A stretch of 64,000 nt of DNA from Vannielia litorea. Its GTDB lineage: Bacteria; Pseudomonadota; Alphaproteobacteria; Rhodobacterales; Rhodobacteraceae. The stretch spans positions 3,162,001-3,226,000 of the forward strand of contig NZ_FSRL01000001.1 of the NCBI RefSeq assembly GCF_900142295.1. Reading direction: 5' to 3'. The first letter of the stretch is position 1, and the number at the start of each line of letters is the position of its first letter. Below, in pieces: positions 24,940 to 34,577 of the stretch. Both the position numbers and the translations under genes were made by a program. The notes under the pieces were generated by a model. That model was not told where the DNA came from. It ran no database searches and saw nothing but the letters and a program-made list of their open reading frames with translations.

Positions 24940-26487
24940 TCAGCCGCGCTTGCGGCGCATTGCGGATTTAAGTTCGGCAAAGCCGAGGGCTCCGGTCAGC
25001 TGGGCGGCGGTGAAGTAGCTGACGATCCCCGCAATCACCAGCGTCAGCAGCGCCCAGTACCGGACGCCATCGGTGTAGAGCGCCGCGCCGAGGAGCCAAT
25101 CCACCCCGAGGAGGACCGCCCCCATGAAGACCGCCGAGAGCGCGATGCGGGGCAGACGGGAGAGCAAGCGCGCGTCGATCTGCGCCGCGGCGCCCATGCC
25201 GCGCGAGCCGCGCCAGAGCAGCAGCACCATGGCCCAGCCGGCCACGGTGGTTCCGAGCGCGGCGCCGATGAATCCGAGCCACAGGGCAAGCCCGATCGAG
25301 GCCACGGCGTTCACCACCATGGCGATCAGCGCGTAGTTCATCGGGCGGCGGGTATCGTGCCGGGCGTAGTAGAGCGGTTGCAGCACCTTCTGGAGCACGA
25401 AGGCGGGCAGGCCAAGGCCGTAGGCGGCCGTCGCCAGCGCCGTCGCGGCGGCAGCGTCGGCGGAGAAGGCGCCGCGCTGGTAGAGCACCGAGACGAGCGG
25501 CCCGGCGATGAGAACCAGGGCAACGGCGGCGGGCACGGTGAGCACCAGCGCGAACTCGGTCGCCCGGTTGAAGCCGTCGCGCCCAGCCTTTTCGTCGCCC
25601 GCCGCAAGACGCCGCGACAGCTCGGGCAGGAGCACCACGCCGATGGCGATGGCGACCACACCGAGCGGCAGCTGGTAGAGCCGGTCTGCAAGGTTGAGAT
25701 ACTGGATCGCCCCGTCGAAGAAGCTCGCCACCTGGCGGCTGACCAGCAGGTTCACCTGAAGCACACCGCCCGCGAGCGCGGCGGGCGCGGCGATGATGGC
25801 GAGGCGCTTCAGCTCGGGGGTCATCCGGGGCATCCGCGGTTTCATGCTGAACCCCGCTCGTGCCGCCGCTACCCAGACCAGCGCGAGCTGCACGATCCCC
25901 GCGAGCGGCACCGACCAGCTGAGGGCAACGCCGAAGTCCCATTCCAGCTCGACGGCCAAGAGCATGGTGCTCACCAGAACGATGTTCAGCAGGACCGGGG
26001 CGGCAGCTGCGGCGGCAAAGCGGCCGGTGGCATTGAGCACGCCCGAGAGCAGGGCCGCCAGGGAGATGAACAGGATGTAGGGAAAGCAGATGCGGCCATA
26101 GAAGGTGGCCAGTTCGAAGCGCTCGTCTGCAGCGAAGCCGGACGCCATGGCGAGCACGAGCCAGGGCATCACAAGCTGGGCCAGCAGCGTGAAGACGATC
26201 AGCACGCTGGCGAGCCCGGCAAAAGCGTCGCGGGCAAAGCCCTTGGCGTCATCGTCCGCCTCGAGTTTCTTGGAAAAGATCGGGATGAAGGCGAGGTTGA
26301 AGGCCCCTTCGGCGAAGAAGCGGCGGAACATGTTGGGCAGGGTGAAGGCCACGACGAAGGCCTCGGCCACCGGCCCGTCGCCAAGCCGTGCCGCGATCAT
26401 GATATCGCGGGCAAAGCCGAAGACCCGGCTGAGCAGGGTCCACAGGCCGACGGTCAGAAAGCCCTTGATCAGGCGGATGGGTTGCAT
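24940..26487 (-). CDS. murJ: Lipid II flippase MurJ
   Basis: A 515-residue polytopic protein of the MOP superfamily that flips lipid II across the inner membrane for peptidoglycan assembly. The N terminus SRVFGFARDIMIAARLG and FTLPNMFRRFFAEGAFNLAF carry the conserved arginines; about fourteen helices follow. The ending MRRKRG is basic and cytoplasmic. It converges with the secretion adaptor gene and is essential in most bacteria. Confidence 0.95.
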   Translation of the reverse strand: MQPIRLIKGFLTVGLWTLLSRVFGFARDIMIAARLGDGPVAEAFVVAFTLPNMFRRFFAEGAFNLAFIPIFSKKLEADDDAKGFARDAFAGLASVLIVFTLLAQLVMPWLVLAMASGFAADERFELATFYGRICFPYILFISLAALLSGVLNATGRFAAAAAAPVLLNIVLVSTMLLAVELEWDFGVALSWSVPLAGIVQLALVWVAAARAGFSMKPRMPRMTPELKRLAIIAAPAALAGGVLQVNLLVSRQVASFFDGAIQYLNLADRLYQLPLGVVAIAIGVVLLPELSRRLAAGDEKAGRDGFNRATEFALVLTVPAAVALVLIAGPLVSVLYQRGAFSADAAAATALATAAYGLGLPAFVLQKVLQPLYYARHDTRRPMNYALIAMVVNAVASIGLALWLGFIGAALGTTVAGWAMVLLLWRGSRGMGAAAQIDARLLSRLPRIALSAVFMGAVLLGVDWLLGAALYTDGVRYWALLTLVIAGIVSYFTAAQLTGALGFAELKSAMRRKRG

Positions 26488-26551
26488 GGCGCTGCTCGGT
26501 TTCGTTTTACGCGACTATACGCCTTCGGGCAGGCCGGGGGAATTGCCCGTG

Positions 26552-27307
26552 TCAGGCGAGGAAGAAGGCCACCGTCATGGCGAGGCCCACGAGAGTGACG
26601 AAGGCGCGGATCAGCCCGGTGCGCTTGATCTTGCGGCTCTGCTGGGCACCGATCACCCCGCCGATGGTGATGGCGACCGCAATGACCAGGGCCGGCATCC
26701 AGGCGATGAGCCCGCTCAGGGCGAAGGCGACGGCGGAGAGGATCGAGATCACCGCCGAAAGCAGACATTTGAGCCCGTTCATGCCGTGGATATCGGTGTA
26801 GCCCAGCAGGCCGAAGGCCGCGAGAAGGATGATCCCGAGGCCTCCATTGAAGTAGCCGCCATAGGCCGAGACGATCAGCAGGACCAAGGCCGAGACCAGT
26901 GGCCCCGCATCGGCGCGCCCGCTCCGGCGCAGCAGCCGCAGTAGCGCGGGGCCGGTTGCAAAGAGCAGGGTGGCGACCAGCAGGAGCCAGGGCACGGCGC
27001 CGGAAAACACGTTTCCGGGGGTCACGATCAGGAGACCTGCGCCGATCAGGCTGCCCAGCGCCGCACAGAGAAGGATGGGGCGCAGGCCCAGCGCGCCCTC
27101 GGCCCGCAGGTCATGGCGGAAAGCCCAGGCGCTGCCGATGTAGCCCGGCATCGCTGCGAGGGTGGAGGTGGCATTGGCCGCCACCGGGGGCAGGCCGAAC
27201 CAGACCAGGGCCGGAAAGGTGAGAAAGGTGCCGCCACCCGCAACGGCGTTGAGCACACCGGCCGAGAGCCCGGCGGAGGCGAGGACGAAAAACTGGAACA
27301 GGGTCAT
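26552..27307 (-). CDS. TauE/SafE-family membrane permease
   Basis: A 251-residue protein with about eight membrane helices. The repeated family hallmark is seen near the N terminus (LSAGVLNAVAGGGTFLTFP) and in the second half (GGYFNGGLGIILLAAFGLLG). Members export sulfite, sulfoacetate or other organosulfur anions, or have unknown substrates. The ATG at 27307 follows a GAAGG element. It is downstream of glnD in the same direction, 57 bases away, without an obvious functional link. Confidence 0.85.
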   Translation of the reverse strand: MTLFQFFVLASAGLSAGVLNAVAGGGTFLTFPALVWFGLPPVAANATSTLAAMPGYIGSAWAFRHDLRAEGALGLRPILLCAALGSLIGAGLLIVTPGNVFSGAVPWLLLVATLLFATGPALLRLLRRSGRADAGPLVSALVLLIVSAYGGYFNGGLGIILLAAFGLLGYTDIHGMNGLKCLLSAVISILSAVAFALSGLIAWMPALVIAVAITIGGVIGAQQSRKIKRTGLIRAFVTLVGLAMTVAFFLA

Positions 27308-27364
27308 GGCCGGCACCTTCAGGCTGCCGGGCGTTTGTGGCAGCCGGCGTCAGGCTTGGCCAGC

Positions 27365-30133
27365 CTAACCGTTTGCCCTGTCGGTGCCGGCCTGCACCGC
27401 TTCCTTGAGCCGCGCCTCCAGCGCCTTCTGCTTGCTCTCGGAGTGGATCTTCAGCCCGAACATGTCCTTCACGTAGAAGGTATCGACGGCCTGGGCCCCG
27501 TAGGTGACGATCACGGCGGAAGAGATCTGCAGATTGCGCTCCGAGAGGGTGCGGGCGAGGTCGTAGAGCAGCCCCGGGCGGTCGCGGGTGTCGACCTCGA
27601 TGATCGTGTAGATCTCGGAGCCCTCGTTGTCGAAGCTGACCGTCGTGGGGAAGCGGAAGTTCATCTCGCGCTTCTTGAACTTGTCCTTCTTGGTCAGCTC
27701 GGCGCGGGCCAGCACCTCGCCCTTGAGGGTTTTCGAGATCATCGCGCGGAGACGGTCGAGCTTTCCGGCGGAGTAGGGGTTGCCATCGGCGTCCTGGACC
27801 CAGAACACCGGCGTCGCGTAGCCATCCTTGCTGGTATAGGTCCGCGCATCCACCACGTTGGCGCCGACCAGCGCCAATGCGCCGGCGAGCCGGGCAAAGA
27901 TGCCGGGGTGGTCTGCCAGGGCAAAGCAGACGCGGGTGGCGTCGCGGTCGTCGTCCGGGGTCAGGTCGATGCGGATGTCGTCGGTTCCGATCCCTTGCAG
28001 CAGCTCGGCCAGGATGACCTGGGTCGCGGTGGAGAGCCCCTGCCAGTAAGGGTCGTAGTGCCGGGCCAGCTCGGCGCGCAGCTCGGCCTTGTCCCAATGC
28101 GCCAGGGCCTCGCGCAGCTGGCGGCGCGCCTCGGCGCTCTGCTTGTCGCGGTTGAGGTCCTCGAGCCCGTTCTCCAGCCCGTCGGCGGTTTGCCGATAGA
28201 GATTGCGCAGGAGCTGGGCCTTCCAGTTGTTCCAGGTCCCCGGCCCGACGCCGCGAATGTCGCAGACGGTGAGCACGGTCAGCAGGTCGAGCCGCTTCTT
28301 GGTCTTCACGGCGCGGGCAAAGGAGCGGATGGTGCGCGGGTCGGAGAGGTCGCGCTTTTGCGCCATGTCCGACATCAGCAGGTGATAGCGCACCAGCCAC
28401 TCCACATCCTCCGCCTCGCGGGGCTTGAGGTGGAAACGCGGCAGCACAGCGCGGGCGATCTTGGCGCCCAGCACCGAGTGATCCTCCTCCCGGCCCTTGC
28501 CGATGTCGTGAAACAGCAGCGCGAGGTAGAGCACCTTGCGGTTGACTCCCGTCTTGAGGATGCGGGAGGCGACCGGCAGGTCCTCCAGCAGTTCCTCGCG
28601 CTCGATCTGGGCCAGCTGCGAGATGCATTGGATGGTGTGCTCGTCGACCGTGTAGTGGTGATAGATGTTGAACTGCATCATCGCCACGATCGGCGCGAAT
28701 TCGGGGATGAAGGCCGAGAGCACGCCCAACTCGTTCATCCGGCGCAGCGCCCGCTCCGGATTGCCGTGCTTCACCAGCAGGTCGAGGAAGATCCGGGCGG
28801 CCTCCGGGTCGGAGCGCATGCCGTCGTCGATCAGGTCGAGGTTGGCGGTGATCAGCCGCATGGCGTCCGGGTGGATCAGCAGGCCGGTGCGCAGCGCCTC
28901 TTCGAAGATGTGCAGCAGGTTCAGCTTGTCGGAGAGGAACTTCTTTTCGTCCTTCACATCGAGCCGGTTCTGACGGACTTCGTAGCCCGGCTTCACCTTG
29001 CGCCGGCGCAGCAGCCCGACGAGGCGGGGCAGGCGCTTGGCGTGATCCGCCTCGAGCGCGGTCAGAAAGATGCGGGTCAGCTCGCCCACCATCGTGGCGT
29101 GGCGGAAGTAGTCCTGCATGAAATGCTCCACCGCCCGGCGGCCCGGACTGTCGGCATAGCCCATGCGGTCGGCCACCTCGATTTGCGTGTCGAACGTCAG
29201 CTGGTCGGCCGGGCGGCCGGCGAGCAGGTGAAGATGGGCGCGGACAGCCCAGAGAAAGTTCTCGGCCTGCTCGAAGGCCCAATACTCCTCGGGGGTGAAC
29301 ACGCCCAGCGGCACGAGCTCTTCGATCTTGTCGACGTGGTGGATGTACTTGGCGATCCAGAAGAGCGACTGCAGGTCGCGCAGCCCGCCTTTGCCTTCCT
29401 TCACGTTGGGCTCGAGCATGTAGCGCTGGCCGCCCTGCTTTCTGTGCCGTTCCGAGCGCTCTTCGAGCTTGGCCTCGATGAAATCCTTGCCGGTTCCGGC
29501 GAAGAGTTCGGCGTGCAGCCGGTCGTGCAGCTGGAGCGACAGCTCCTTGTCACCGGCGAGGTAACGCAATTCGATGAGAGCGGTGCGGATGGTGTAGTCC
29601 TGCTTGCCGAGGCGCAGGCAATCCTTCACCGTCCGGCTGGCGTGGCCGACCTTCATGTGGAGGTCCCACAGGATATAGAGCGTGCTTTCGATCACGCTCT
29701 CCGCCCAGGGCGTGATCTTGTAGGGCGTGAGGAACAGCAGGTCGACATCGGACTGCGGGCTCATCTCGGCCCGGCCGTAGCCGCCCACGGCGCAGAGCGT
29801 CAGGCGCTCGGAGGTGGTCGGGTTGTGCAGCGGATGCAGGAACCGGCAGGCGACCCAGAAGGCCGTGTTGACCAGCCCGTCGGTAAGGTAGGCGTAGGCA
29901 TGCACCATCTCGCGCGCACGCAGGGGCTGCTCCTCGAAGGCGGCGCCGATCACCGCGCGCCCGGCCTTTGCCGCCGCGTTCAGCCGCTTCGTCGCGGCGC
30001 TGCGCAGGGCCATGGCGTCTGCCGACACGGCAGCGCAATCGGCCTCGAGGTCCCGGACCAGCGCGGCAATGTCTATGATGTCTTCAGGCGGGCAGAGCAG
30101 CGCGCCCGAAGCGACGACGGGTTGTGGCAGCAA
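27365..30133 (-). CDS. glnD: PII uridylyltransferase/uridylyl-removing enzyme GlnD
   Basis: A protein of about 922 residues that uridylylates PII proteins such as GlnK when glutamine is low and reverses this when it is high. Domains in order: nucleotidyltransferase with AVGGYGRAEMSPQSDVDLLF, a helical linker, an HD hydrolase domain (LFHDIGKGREEDHSVLG) and two ACT domains near the C terminus that sense glutamine (RPGLLYDLARTLSERNLQ in the second). The start is uncertain: a TTG at 30133 just after the upstream stop gives the expected length, while an ATG at 30229 would overlap the neighbouring gene by 86 bases. Confidence 0.93.
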   Translation of the reverse strand: MLPQPVVASGALLCPPEDIIDIAALVRDLEADCAAVSADAMALRSAATKRLNAAAKAGRAVIGAAFEEQPLRAREMVHAYAYLTDGLVNTAFWVACRFLHPLHNPTTSERLTLCAVGGYGRAEMSPQSDVDLLFLTPYKITPWAESVIESTLYILWDLHMKVGHASRTVKDCLRLGKQDYTIRTALIELRYLAGDKELSLQLHDRLHAELFAGTGKDFIEAKLEERSERHRKQGGQRYMLEPNVKEGKGGLRDLQSLFWIAKYIHHVDKIEELVPLGVFTPEEYWAFEQAENFLWAVRAHLHLLAGRPADQLTFDTQIEVADRMGYADSPGRRAVEHFMQDYFRHATMVGELTRIFLTALEADHAKRLPRLVGLLRRRKVKPGYEVRQNRLDVKDEKKFLSDKLNLLHIFEEALRTGLLIHPDAMRLITANLDLIDDGMRSDPEAARIFLDLLVKHGNPERALRRMNELGVLSAFIPEFAPIVAMMQFNIYHHYTVDEHTIQCISQLAQIEREELLEDLPVASRILKTGVNRKVLYLALLFHDIGKGREEDHSVLGAKIARAVLPRFHLKPREAEDVEWLVRYHLLMSDMAQKRDLSDPRTIRSFARAVKTKKRLDLLTVLTVCDIRGVGPGTWNNWKAQLLRNLYRQTADGLENGLEDLNRDKQSAEARRQLREALAHWDKAELRAELARHYDPYWQGLSTATQVILAELLQGIGTDDIRIDLTPDDDRDATRVCFALADHPGIFARLAGALALVGANVVDARTYTSKDGYATPVFWVQDADGNPYSAGKLDRLRAMISKTLKGEVLARAELTKKDKFKKREMNFRFPTTVSFDNEGSEIYTIIEVDTRDRPGLLYDLARTLSERNLQISSAVIVTYGAQAVDTFYVKDMFGLKIHSESKQKALEARLKEAVQAGTDRANG

Positions 30134-30143
30134 GGCGGCCCGG

Positions 30144-31331
30144 TCAGAAACCGGCGCCGCCAAAGCTTCTGGGAGCTGGGTCAATGACGACCACCTGGTT
30201 GTTGCGGATCTGGGCGATGGCGAGGCCACGCTGGTTGGTGCCGTCGCCCCGCAGGCGGAAGATGCCGCCGGTGCCGACGAATCCGGAGCCCTGGGTCAGT
30301 GCGCCGCGGGTGAGCGCGTCGGACCCGCGCCGCTCTACGAGGGCGCCGATGGCGGCGATGCCATCGTAGGCCAGGCCGGCGATCGGGTGCGGGCTGCCGC
30401 CGTAGCGGGCGGCGTAACGGTTCTGGAAGCTGTTGTAGAGGTTGCTGTCGGGCAAGGCGAACCAGGCACCCTGGAGGCCCGGCTGGGTGAGCGCCTCCGC
30501 CGGGATGTCGAGGCGACCGAGCCCGATGTACTGCGTGGCCGACGGCGACAGGCCGGCCTCGGGCAGGAGCTGCGCGAGGAAGGGCATGGCTCCGTCGTTG
30601 GTGGAGGTGAAGAAGACCGAGGTCGCGCCGGAGGCCTTGGCCTGGGCGACAATGGTCGGGACGGCGCCGACGAGGCCCTGCTGCGACAGCTCGAAGGAGG
30701 CGGAGCCGGCATTGGTGGCCCCGTTCTCGCGAATCGCGGATGCGATGGCATCGCGGCCGATGTCCTCGGCCACGGAGCGGGCGTGGACGGTGAAGATGTT
30801 GCCCTTGCCCTGACGCCGGGCATAGGAGACCAGTCGGTTTGCGGTGTTCTCGAAGGTCGGCCCGAGGACAAAGACGTTGCCGCCCGCGATCTCGGGGTTG
30901 TTGGAGAAGGCCAGGACGTTCACGCCATCGTCGGCCACGGCGACGCCGGCCGCGTTGGCGGCCTCGGAGTAGACCGGCCCGAGGATGACCTTGGCGCCGG
31001 CATCCACGGCCGCCTGGGCCTGCCGAGCGGCAGTGGCCGCGTTTCCGGCGGTGTTGTAGACGCGCAGGTCGATCCTGACGTCTCCAAGATCGGCAATGGC
31101 CAGGCGGGCGGCGTTTTCGAGTGCCTTGGCGAGCACGTCGTCGCCCGACCGGCCGGAACCGCCGGGCACAAGCAGCGCAACCGGAACGGCCTGGGTCGCG
31201 TCGATCTTGGGGCCCGCGTTGCCGCCGACACCGCCGAGGGCTGCCGGATCGCAGGCTGCAAGGAGGGCGACTGCACCTGCAGCAAGAACCTTGGCCGCCA
31301 AGCGGCGGGGTGTCGTCAAGACGGCGAACAT
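30144..31331 (-). CDS. LpoA-like penicillin-binding protein activator lipoprotein
   Basis: A 395-residue lipoprotein (lipobox LLAAC, Cys27) with a periplasmic-binding-protein type 1 fold: VPVALLVPGGSGRSGDDVLA at the start, AGAKVILGPVYSEAAN and the later LAYDGIAAIGALVERRG. The E. coli counterpart LpoA has a similar C-terminal domain and activates PBP1A from the outer membrane; a class A PBP is encoded at 17670. Its position next to rsmI-yraN is the same neighbourhood as lpoA (yraM) in enterobacteria, which supports the call. It is divergent from rsmI. Confidence 0.82.
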   Translation of the reverse strand: MFAVLTTPRRLAAKVLAAGAVALLAACDPAALGGVGGNAGPKIDATQAVPVALLVPGGSGRSGDDVLAKALENAARLAIADLGDVRIDLRVYNTAGNAATAARQAQAAVDAGAKVILGPVYSEAANAAGVAVADDGVNVLAFSNNPEIAGGNVFVLGPTFENTANRLVSYARRQGKGNIFTVHARSVAEDIGRDAIASAIRENGATNAGSASFELSQQGLVGAVPTIVAQAKASGATSVFFTSTNDGAMPFLAQLLPEAGLSPSATQYIGLGRLDIPAEALTQPGLQGAWFALPDSNLYNSFQNRYAARYGGSPHPIAGLAYDGIAAIGALVERRGSDALTRGALTQGSGFVGTGGIFRLRGDGTNQRGLAIAQIRNNQVVVIDPAPRSFGGAGF

Positions 31332-31411
31332 GGGATACTCCTTCAGAGCCTCGGGGCTTCGGTGTCAACAGCCGGGTTCGAACAATTCTAACATCTGCGG
31401 GAGCCAAGTAA

Positions 31412-32299
31412 ATGTCTGAGCCCACGGGAGGCGCGCCTTGGCGCAAGACCCCGCTGCCCGGCGGCCTTTACTTCGTCGCCACACCGATCGGGTCGGCACG
31501 CGACATCACGCTGCGGGCGCTCGACATCCTGGCCTCTGCCGAGGTTATCGCCGCCGAGGACACGCGCACGGCACGAAAATTGCTGGAGCTGCACGGCGTG
31601 CCCCTGGCCGGGCGGAAGGTCATCGCCTACCACGATCACTCCTCCGCCGCCGCCCGCGAGGGTTTGCTGAAGCTGGCCGAAGAGGGGGCTTCGGTTGCCT
31701 ATGTGAGCGAGGCGGGCTCGCCGCTGGTGGCGGACCCGGGCTATGACCTCGGACGGGATGCAGCGGCGCGCGGCATCCTCGTGACCACGGCGCCCGGCCC
31801 CTCGGCCGCCATCGCCGCGCTGACCCTCTCGGGCCTTCCCTCGGACCGGTTCACCTTTGCCGGATTTCCGCCGTCCTCGGGCGGCGCCCGCAAGACCTTC
31901 ATCGCGGAGGCCGCGCGGATGGATGCCACCGTGATCCTGTTCGAATCGCCGAAGCGGATTAGGGGATTGTTAGATTTGTTGTGCGAGTCTGCCGGGGAGT
32001 CGCGGAGTGCGGCGCTCGCACGGGAGCTGACCAAGAAGTTCGAGGAAGTTCGTCGCGGTTCGTTGGCGGAGCTGCGCGACGGGGTCGAGAGCGACCCTCC
32101 CCGCGGCGAGATCGTGCTGGTGATGGCCCGCGCCGAGGAGGTGGCGGCCGACCCGGCAGATGTGGACGCGGCCTTGAGGGAGGCAATGGAGCGGCTCCGG
32201 ATCAAGGACGCCGCGGCAGAGGTGGCCAATGTCTTTGGACGCCCCCGCAGGGAGTTGTACCAACGGGCGCTCGAACTCGCCCGCACCGAAGATGACTGA
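31412..32299 (+). CDS. rsmI: 16S rRNA (cytidine1402-2'-O)-methyltransferase RsmI
   Basis: A 295-residue tetrapyrrole-methylase-fold enzyme that 2'-O-methylates C1402 of 16S rRNA. Motifs are GGLYFVATPIGSARDITLRA, EDTRTARKLLELHG, YVSEAGSPLVADPGYDL and PGPSAAIAALTLSGLPSDRF. The C-terminal tail (AAAEVANVFGRPRRELYQRA) is the usual small helical domain. It is the first gene of the run rsmI-yraN-gshB. Confidence 0.94.
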   Translation: MSEPTGGAPWRKTPLPGGLYFVATPIGSARDITLRALDILASAEVIAAEDTRTARKLLELHGVPLAGRKVIAYHDHSSAAAREGLLKLAEEGASVAYVSEAGSPLVADPGYDLGRDAAARGILVTTAPGPSAAIAALTLSGLPSDRFTFAGFPPSSGGARKTFIAEAARMDATVILFESPKRIRGLLDLLCESAGESRSAALARELTKKFEEVRRGSLAELRDGVESDPPRGEIVLVMARAEEVAADPADVDAALREAMERLRIKDAAAEVANVFGRPRRELYQRALELARTEDD

Positions 32300-32311
32300 C
32301 GGAGACGACTG

Positions 32312-32701
32312 ATGCCGCTCGATTTTTCTGCCACGTCTTCGCGTCGCCACCGCGGGCGCCGGAACTACGATGCCGGGAGGATGGCGGAAGAATCGGTCGC
32401 CAATGCCTATGAGGCCCGCGGCGCCAGGGTGGCCGAGCGCCGCTGGCGCGGCGAAGGCGGTGAGGTCGATATCGTGGCGGAACTGCCGGACACACTCGTC
32501 TTCATCGAGGTCAAGCAAAGCAGCACCTTCGACCGCGCAGCCGAAGCGATCACGCCAAGGCAAGTGACGCGGATCAGGAATGCGGCGGCAGAGTATGTCG
32601 GGCGCTACCCGACGGCTCTCTCGACCCCGGTGCGCTTTGACCTCGCGCTGGTCAACGGTCGCGGCGAGGTGCAGATCCTCGAGAACGCCTTCATCGACTG
32701 A
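32312..32701 (+). CDS. YraN family protein (UPF0102), nuclease-like
   Basis: A 129-residue protein of the YraN family with a restriction-endonuclease-like fold. It shows AEESVANAYEARGARVAERRW, then GGEVDIVAELPDTLVFIEVK, containing the E-x-D...ExK metal-site pattern, followed by ITPRQVTRIRNAAAEYV. A role in DNA or RNA processing is supposed for the family but not settled. It starts 12 bases after the rsmI stop and so shares its transcript. Confidence 0.9.
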   Translation: MPLDFSATSSRRHRGRRNYDAGRMAEESVANAYEARGARVAERRWRGEGGEVDIVAELPDTLVFIEVKQSSTFDRAAEAITPRQVTRIRNAAAEYVGRYPTALSTPVRFDLALVNGRGEVQILENAFID

Positions 32702-32759
32702 CCGTTGCAACTCCGTCCCTGCTCCTACATGAGAGGAACAGCAAAGAGGGAGATGCGCG

Positions 32760-33704
32760 ATGAAGGTCGCCTTTCAGATGGACCCGATCGGCGGCGTGAA
32801 CATCAATGCCGACAGCACGTTCAGGCTGGCCGAGGAGGCCCAGAAGCGGGGTTGGGAGCTGTTCTATTACACGCCCGACAAGCTGGCGTGGAAAGCCGGA
32901 CGGGTTGTGGCCACGGGGTCTGCACTGGAGGTGCGGCGGGTTCAGGGCGACCATTTCACCTTGGGCGACGCGCAGGAGCTCGACCTCGCGGAGATGGACG
33001 TGGTCTGGCTGCGGCAGGATCCGCCTTTCGACATGGGCTACATTACCACCACCCATATCCTCGAGCAGATCAGCGGCAAGTGCCTGGTGGTGAATGATCC
33101 GTTCTGGGTGCGCAACAGCCCGGAAAAGCTGCTGGTGCTGAACTTCCCCGACCTCACGCCGCCGACCCTCATCGCCCGTGATCTCGATGCGCTGCGCGCC
33201 TTCAAGGCCGAACATGGCGACATCATCGTGAAGCCGCTCTACGGCAACGGCGGGGCCGGCGTGTTCCGGCTCGGGCCCGATGACCGCAACCTTGCCTCGC
33301 TGCACGAGCTCTTCACCAGCATCAACCGCGAGCCGCTGATCGCGCAGAAGTTCCTGCCGGCGGTCTCGGAGGGAGACAAGCGGGTGATCCTGGTGGATGG
33401 CGAGCCGGTGGGAGCGATCAATCGGGTGCCCCAGGCGGGCGAGACGCGCTCCAACATGCATGTCGGCGGCAAGCCGGTGAAAGTGGCCCTGACGGAGCGC
33501 GACCGCGAGATCTGCGCCGCCATCGGGCCGCTCCTGCGCGAGCGCGGGCAGGTCTTTGTGGGGATCGACGTGATCGGCGAGTGGCTGACCGAGATCAACG
33601 TGACCTCGCCGACCGGAATCCAGGAGCTGGAGCGGTTCGACGGGATCAACGTGGCCGGTCAGATCTGGGATGCCATCGACCGGCGGATCGCCGAAAGAGG
33701 CTGA
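32760..33704 (+). CDS. gshB: Glutathione synthetase GshB
   Basis: A 314-residue ATP-grasp enzyme that joins gamma-glutamylcysteine and glycine to make glutathione. It begins [19 protein letters not shown], as in other bacterial GshB, and contains [35 protein letters not shown] (ATP-binding loop) and [18 protein letters not shown]. Length matches the E. coli enzyme. The ATG is preceded by GAGGGAGATG-type spacing. Confidence 0.95.
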   Translation: MKVAFQMDPIGGVNINADSTFRLAEEAQKRGWELFYYTPDKLAWKAGRVVATGSALEVRRVQGDHFTLGDAQELDLAEMDVVWLRQDPPFDMGYITTTHILEQISGKCLVVNDPFWVRNSPEKLLVLNFPDLTPPTLIARDLDALRAFKAEHGDIIVKPLYGNGGAGVFRLGPDDRNLASLHELFTSINREPLIAQKFLPAVSEGDKRVILVDGEPVGAINRVPQAGETRSNMHVGGKPVKVALTERDREICAAIGPLLRERGQVFVGIDVIGEWLTEINVTSPTGIQELERFDGINVAGQIWDAIDRRIAERG

Positions 33705-33725
33705 GCCAAATCGCTATCGGCGCGC

Positions 33726-34535
33726 TCAATGCGCGGGGGCGCCGACCGGGTCGAGAAGCGTGCGGCCGCCGTCCATGGTGACGATCTGGCCGGTGATGAA
33801 ACCTGCGCTCTCGGACGCAAGAAACTGCACCACCTCGGCCACCTCGTTGGGCTGGGCGATCCGGCCCATCGGCGTGTGGCCGATGATGTCTTCGCGGTAG
33901 CCCTCGTTCTCGTTCACCGCACGGTTGAGCGAGGTGGTGAGCACCGAGCCGAAGCTCACGGCGTTGACCCGGATACGCTCGGGCGCCAGCGCGACGGCCA
34001 TGGAACGGGTCATCTGGTCGAGCGCCGCGGTGGACACCGAGTAGGCGAGCATCCGCGGGTGGGTCCGGCGCGCGGCGATGGAGCTCATGTTGATGACGCA
34101 GCCCACGTCGCCCTCGCCCTCGTCATCCTCGGCCTGCTTGGCAAAGCGCTTGGCCACCAGTTGCGTCATCCGCAGGGCCGTCAGGAGGTTGTGCTGGAGC
34201 AACTCCTCCACCGCGTCCTCGTCGGGCTCGCCCGGAACGGAGGGCAGCACCATCCGGTAGGCGTTGACGAGCACATCCACCCGCTCGAAAGCGTCGATGG
34301 TTGCCGAGAGCAGATTGGCCTGGGCCAGCCGCTCACGCAGATTGCCGGCGAAGTAGCGCAGGCGGCTGTCTTCCGCCTCGGCATCGGCGGCGAAAGCCTC
34401 TGCCAGCTTCTTGTCATCTGTATCGGCCGCCATGACGTTGGCGCCGCGCGCCGCGAAATGGCGGGCGATCGCCAGGCCCAACCCGTGGCTGGCGCCTGTC
34501 ACGATGCAGGTCTTGCCCTTGATCGAAAAGCTCAT
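33726..34535 (-). CDS. Short-chain dehydrogenase-like protein lacking the catalytic lysine
   Basis: A 269-residue protein with an SDR Rossmann fold. The NAD(P) motif is intact (IVTGASHGLGLAIARHFA) and Ser152 and Tyr165 of the active site are present (NMSSIAARR, LAYSVSTAAL). The lysine four residues after the tyrosine, nearly invariant in classical SDRs, is replaced by Thr169, and the usual NNAG is LVNAYRM. The nucleotide sequence confirms this. It may bind nucleotide without normal dehydrogenase chemistry. The C terminus GFITGQIVTMDGGRTL is typical. It converges with gshB and shares a direction with the RsmC-like gene. Confidence 0.8.
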   Translation of the reverse strand: MSFSIKGKTCIVTGASHGLGLAIARHFAARGANVMAADTDDKKLAEAFAADAEAEDSRLRYFAGNLRERLAQANLLSATIDAFERVDVLVNAYRMVLPSVPGEPDEDAVEELLQHNLLTALRMTQLVAKRFAKQAEDDEGEGDVGCVINMSSIAARRTHPRMLAYSVSTAALDQMTRSMAVALAPERIRVNAVSFGSVLTTSLNRAVNENEGYREDIIGHTPMGRIAQPNEVAEVVQFLASESAGFITGQIVTMDGGRTLLDPVGAPAH

Positions 34536-34577
34536 GTCCGGTCCTCGTCGCGGTCGCTCGGAGCCGCAGATTAGTGT

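Noticed and set aside
27113..30187. 1024-codon plus-strand open frame opposite glnD
   Set aside because: It mirrors glnD codon by codon, has His/Gly/Arg-rich composition typical of antisense frames in GC-rich DNA, and has no recognisable domain.
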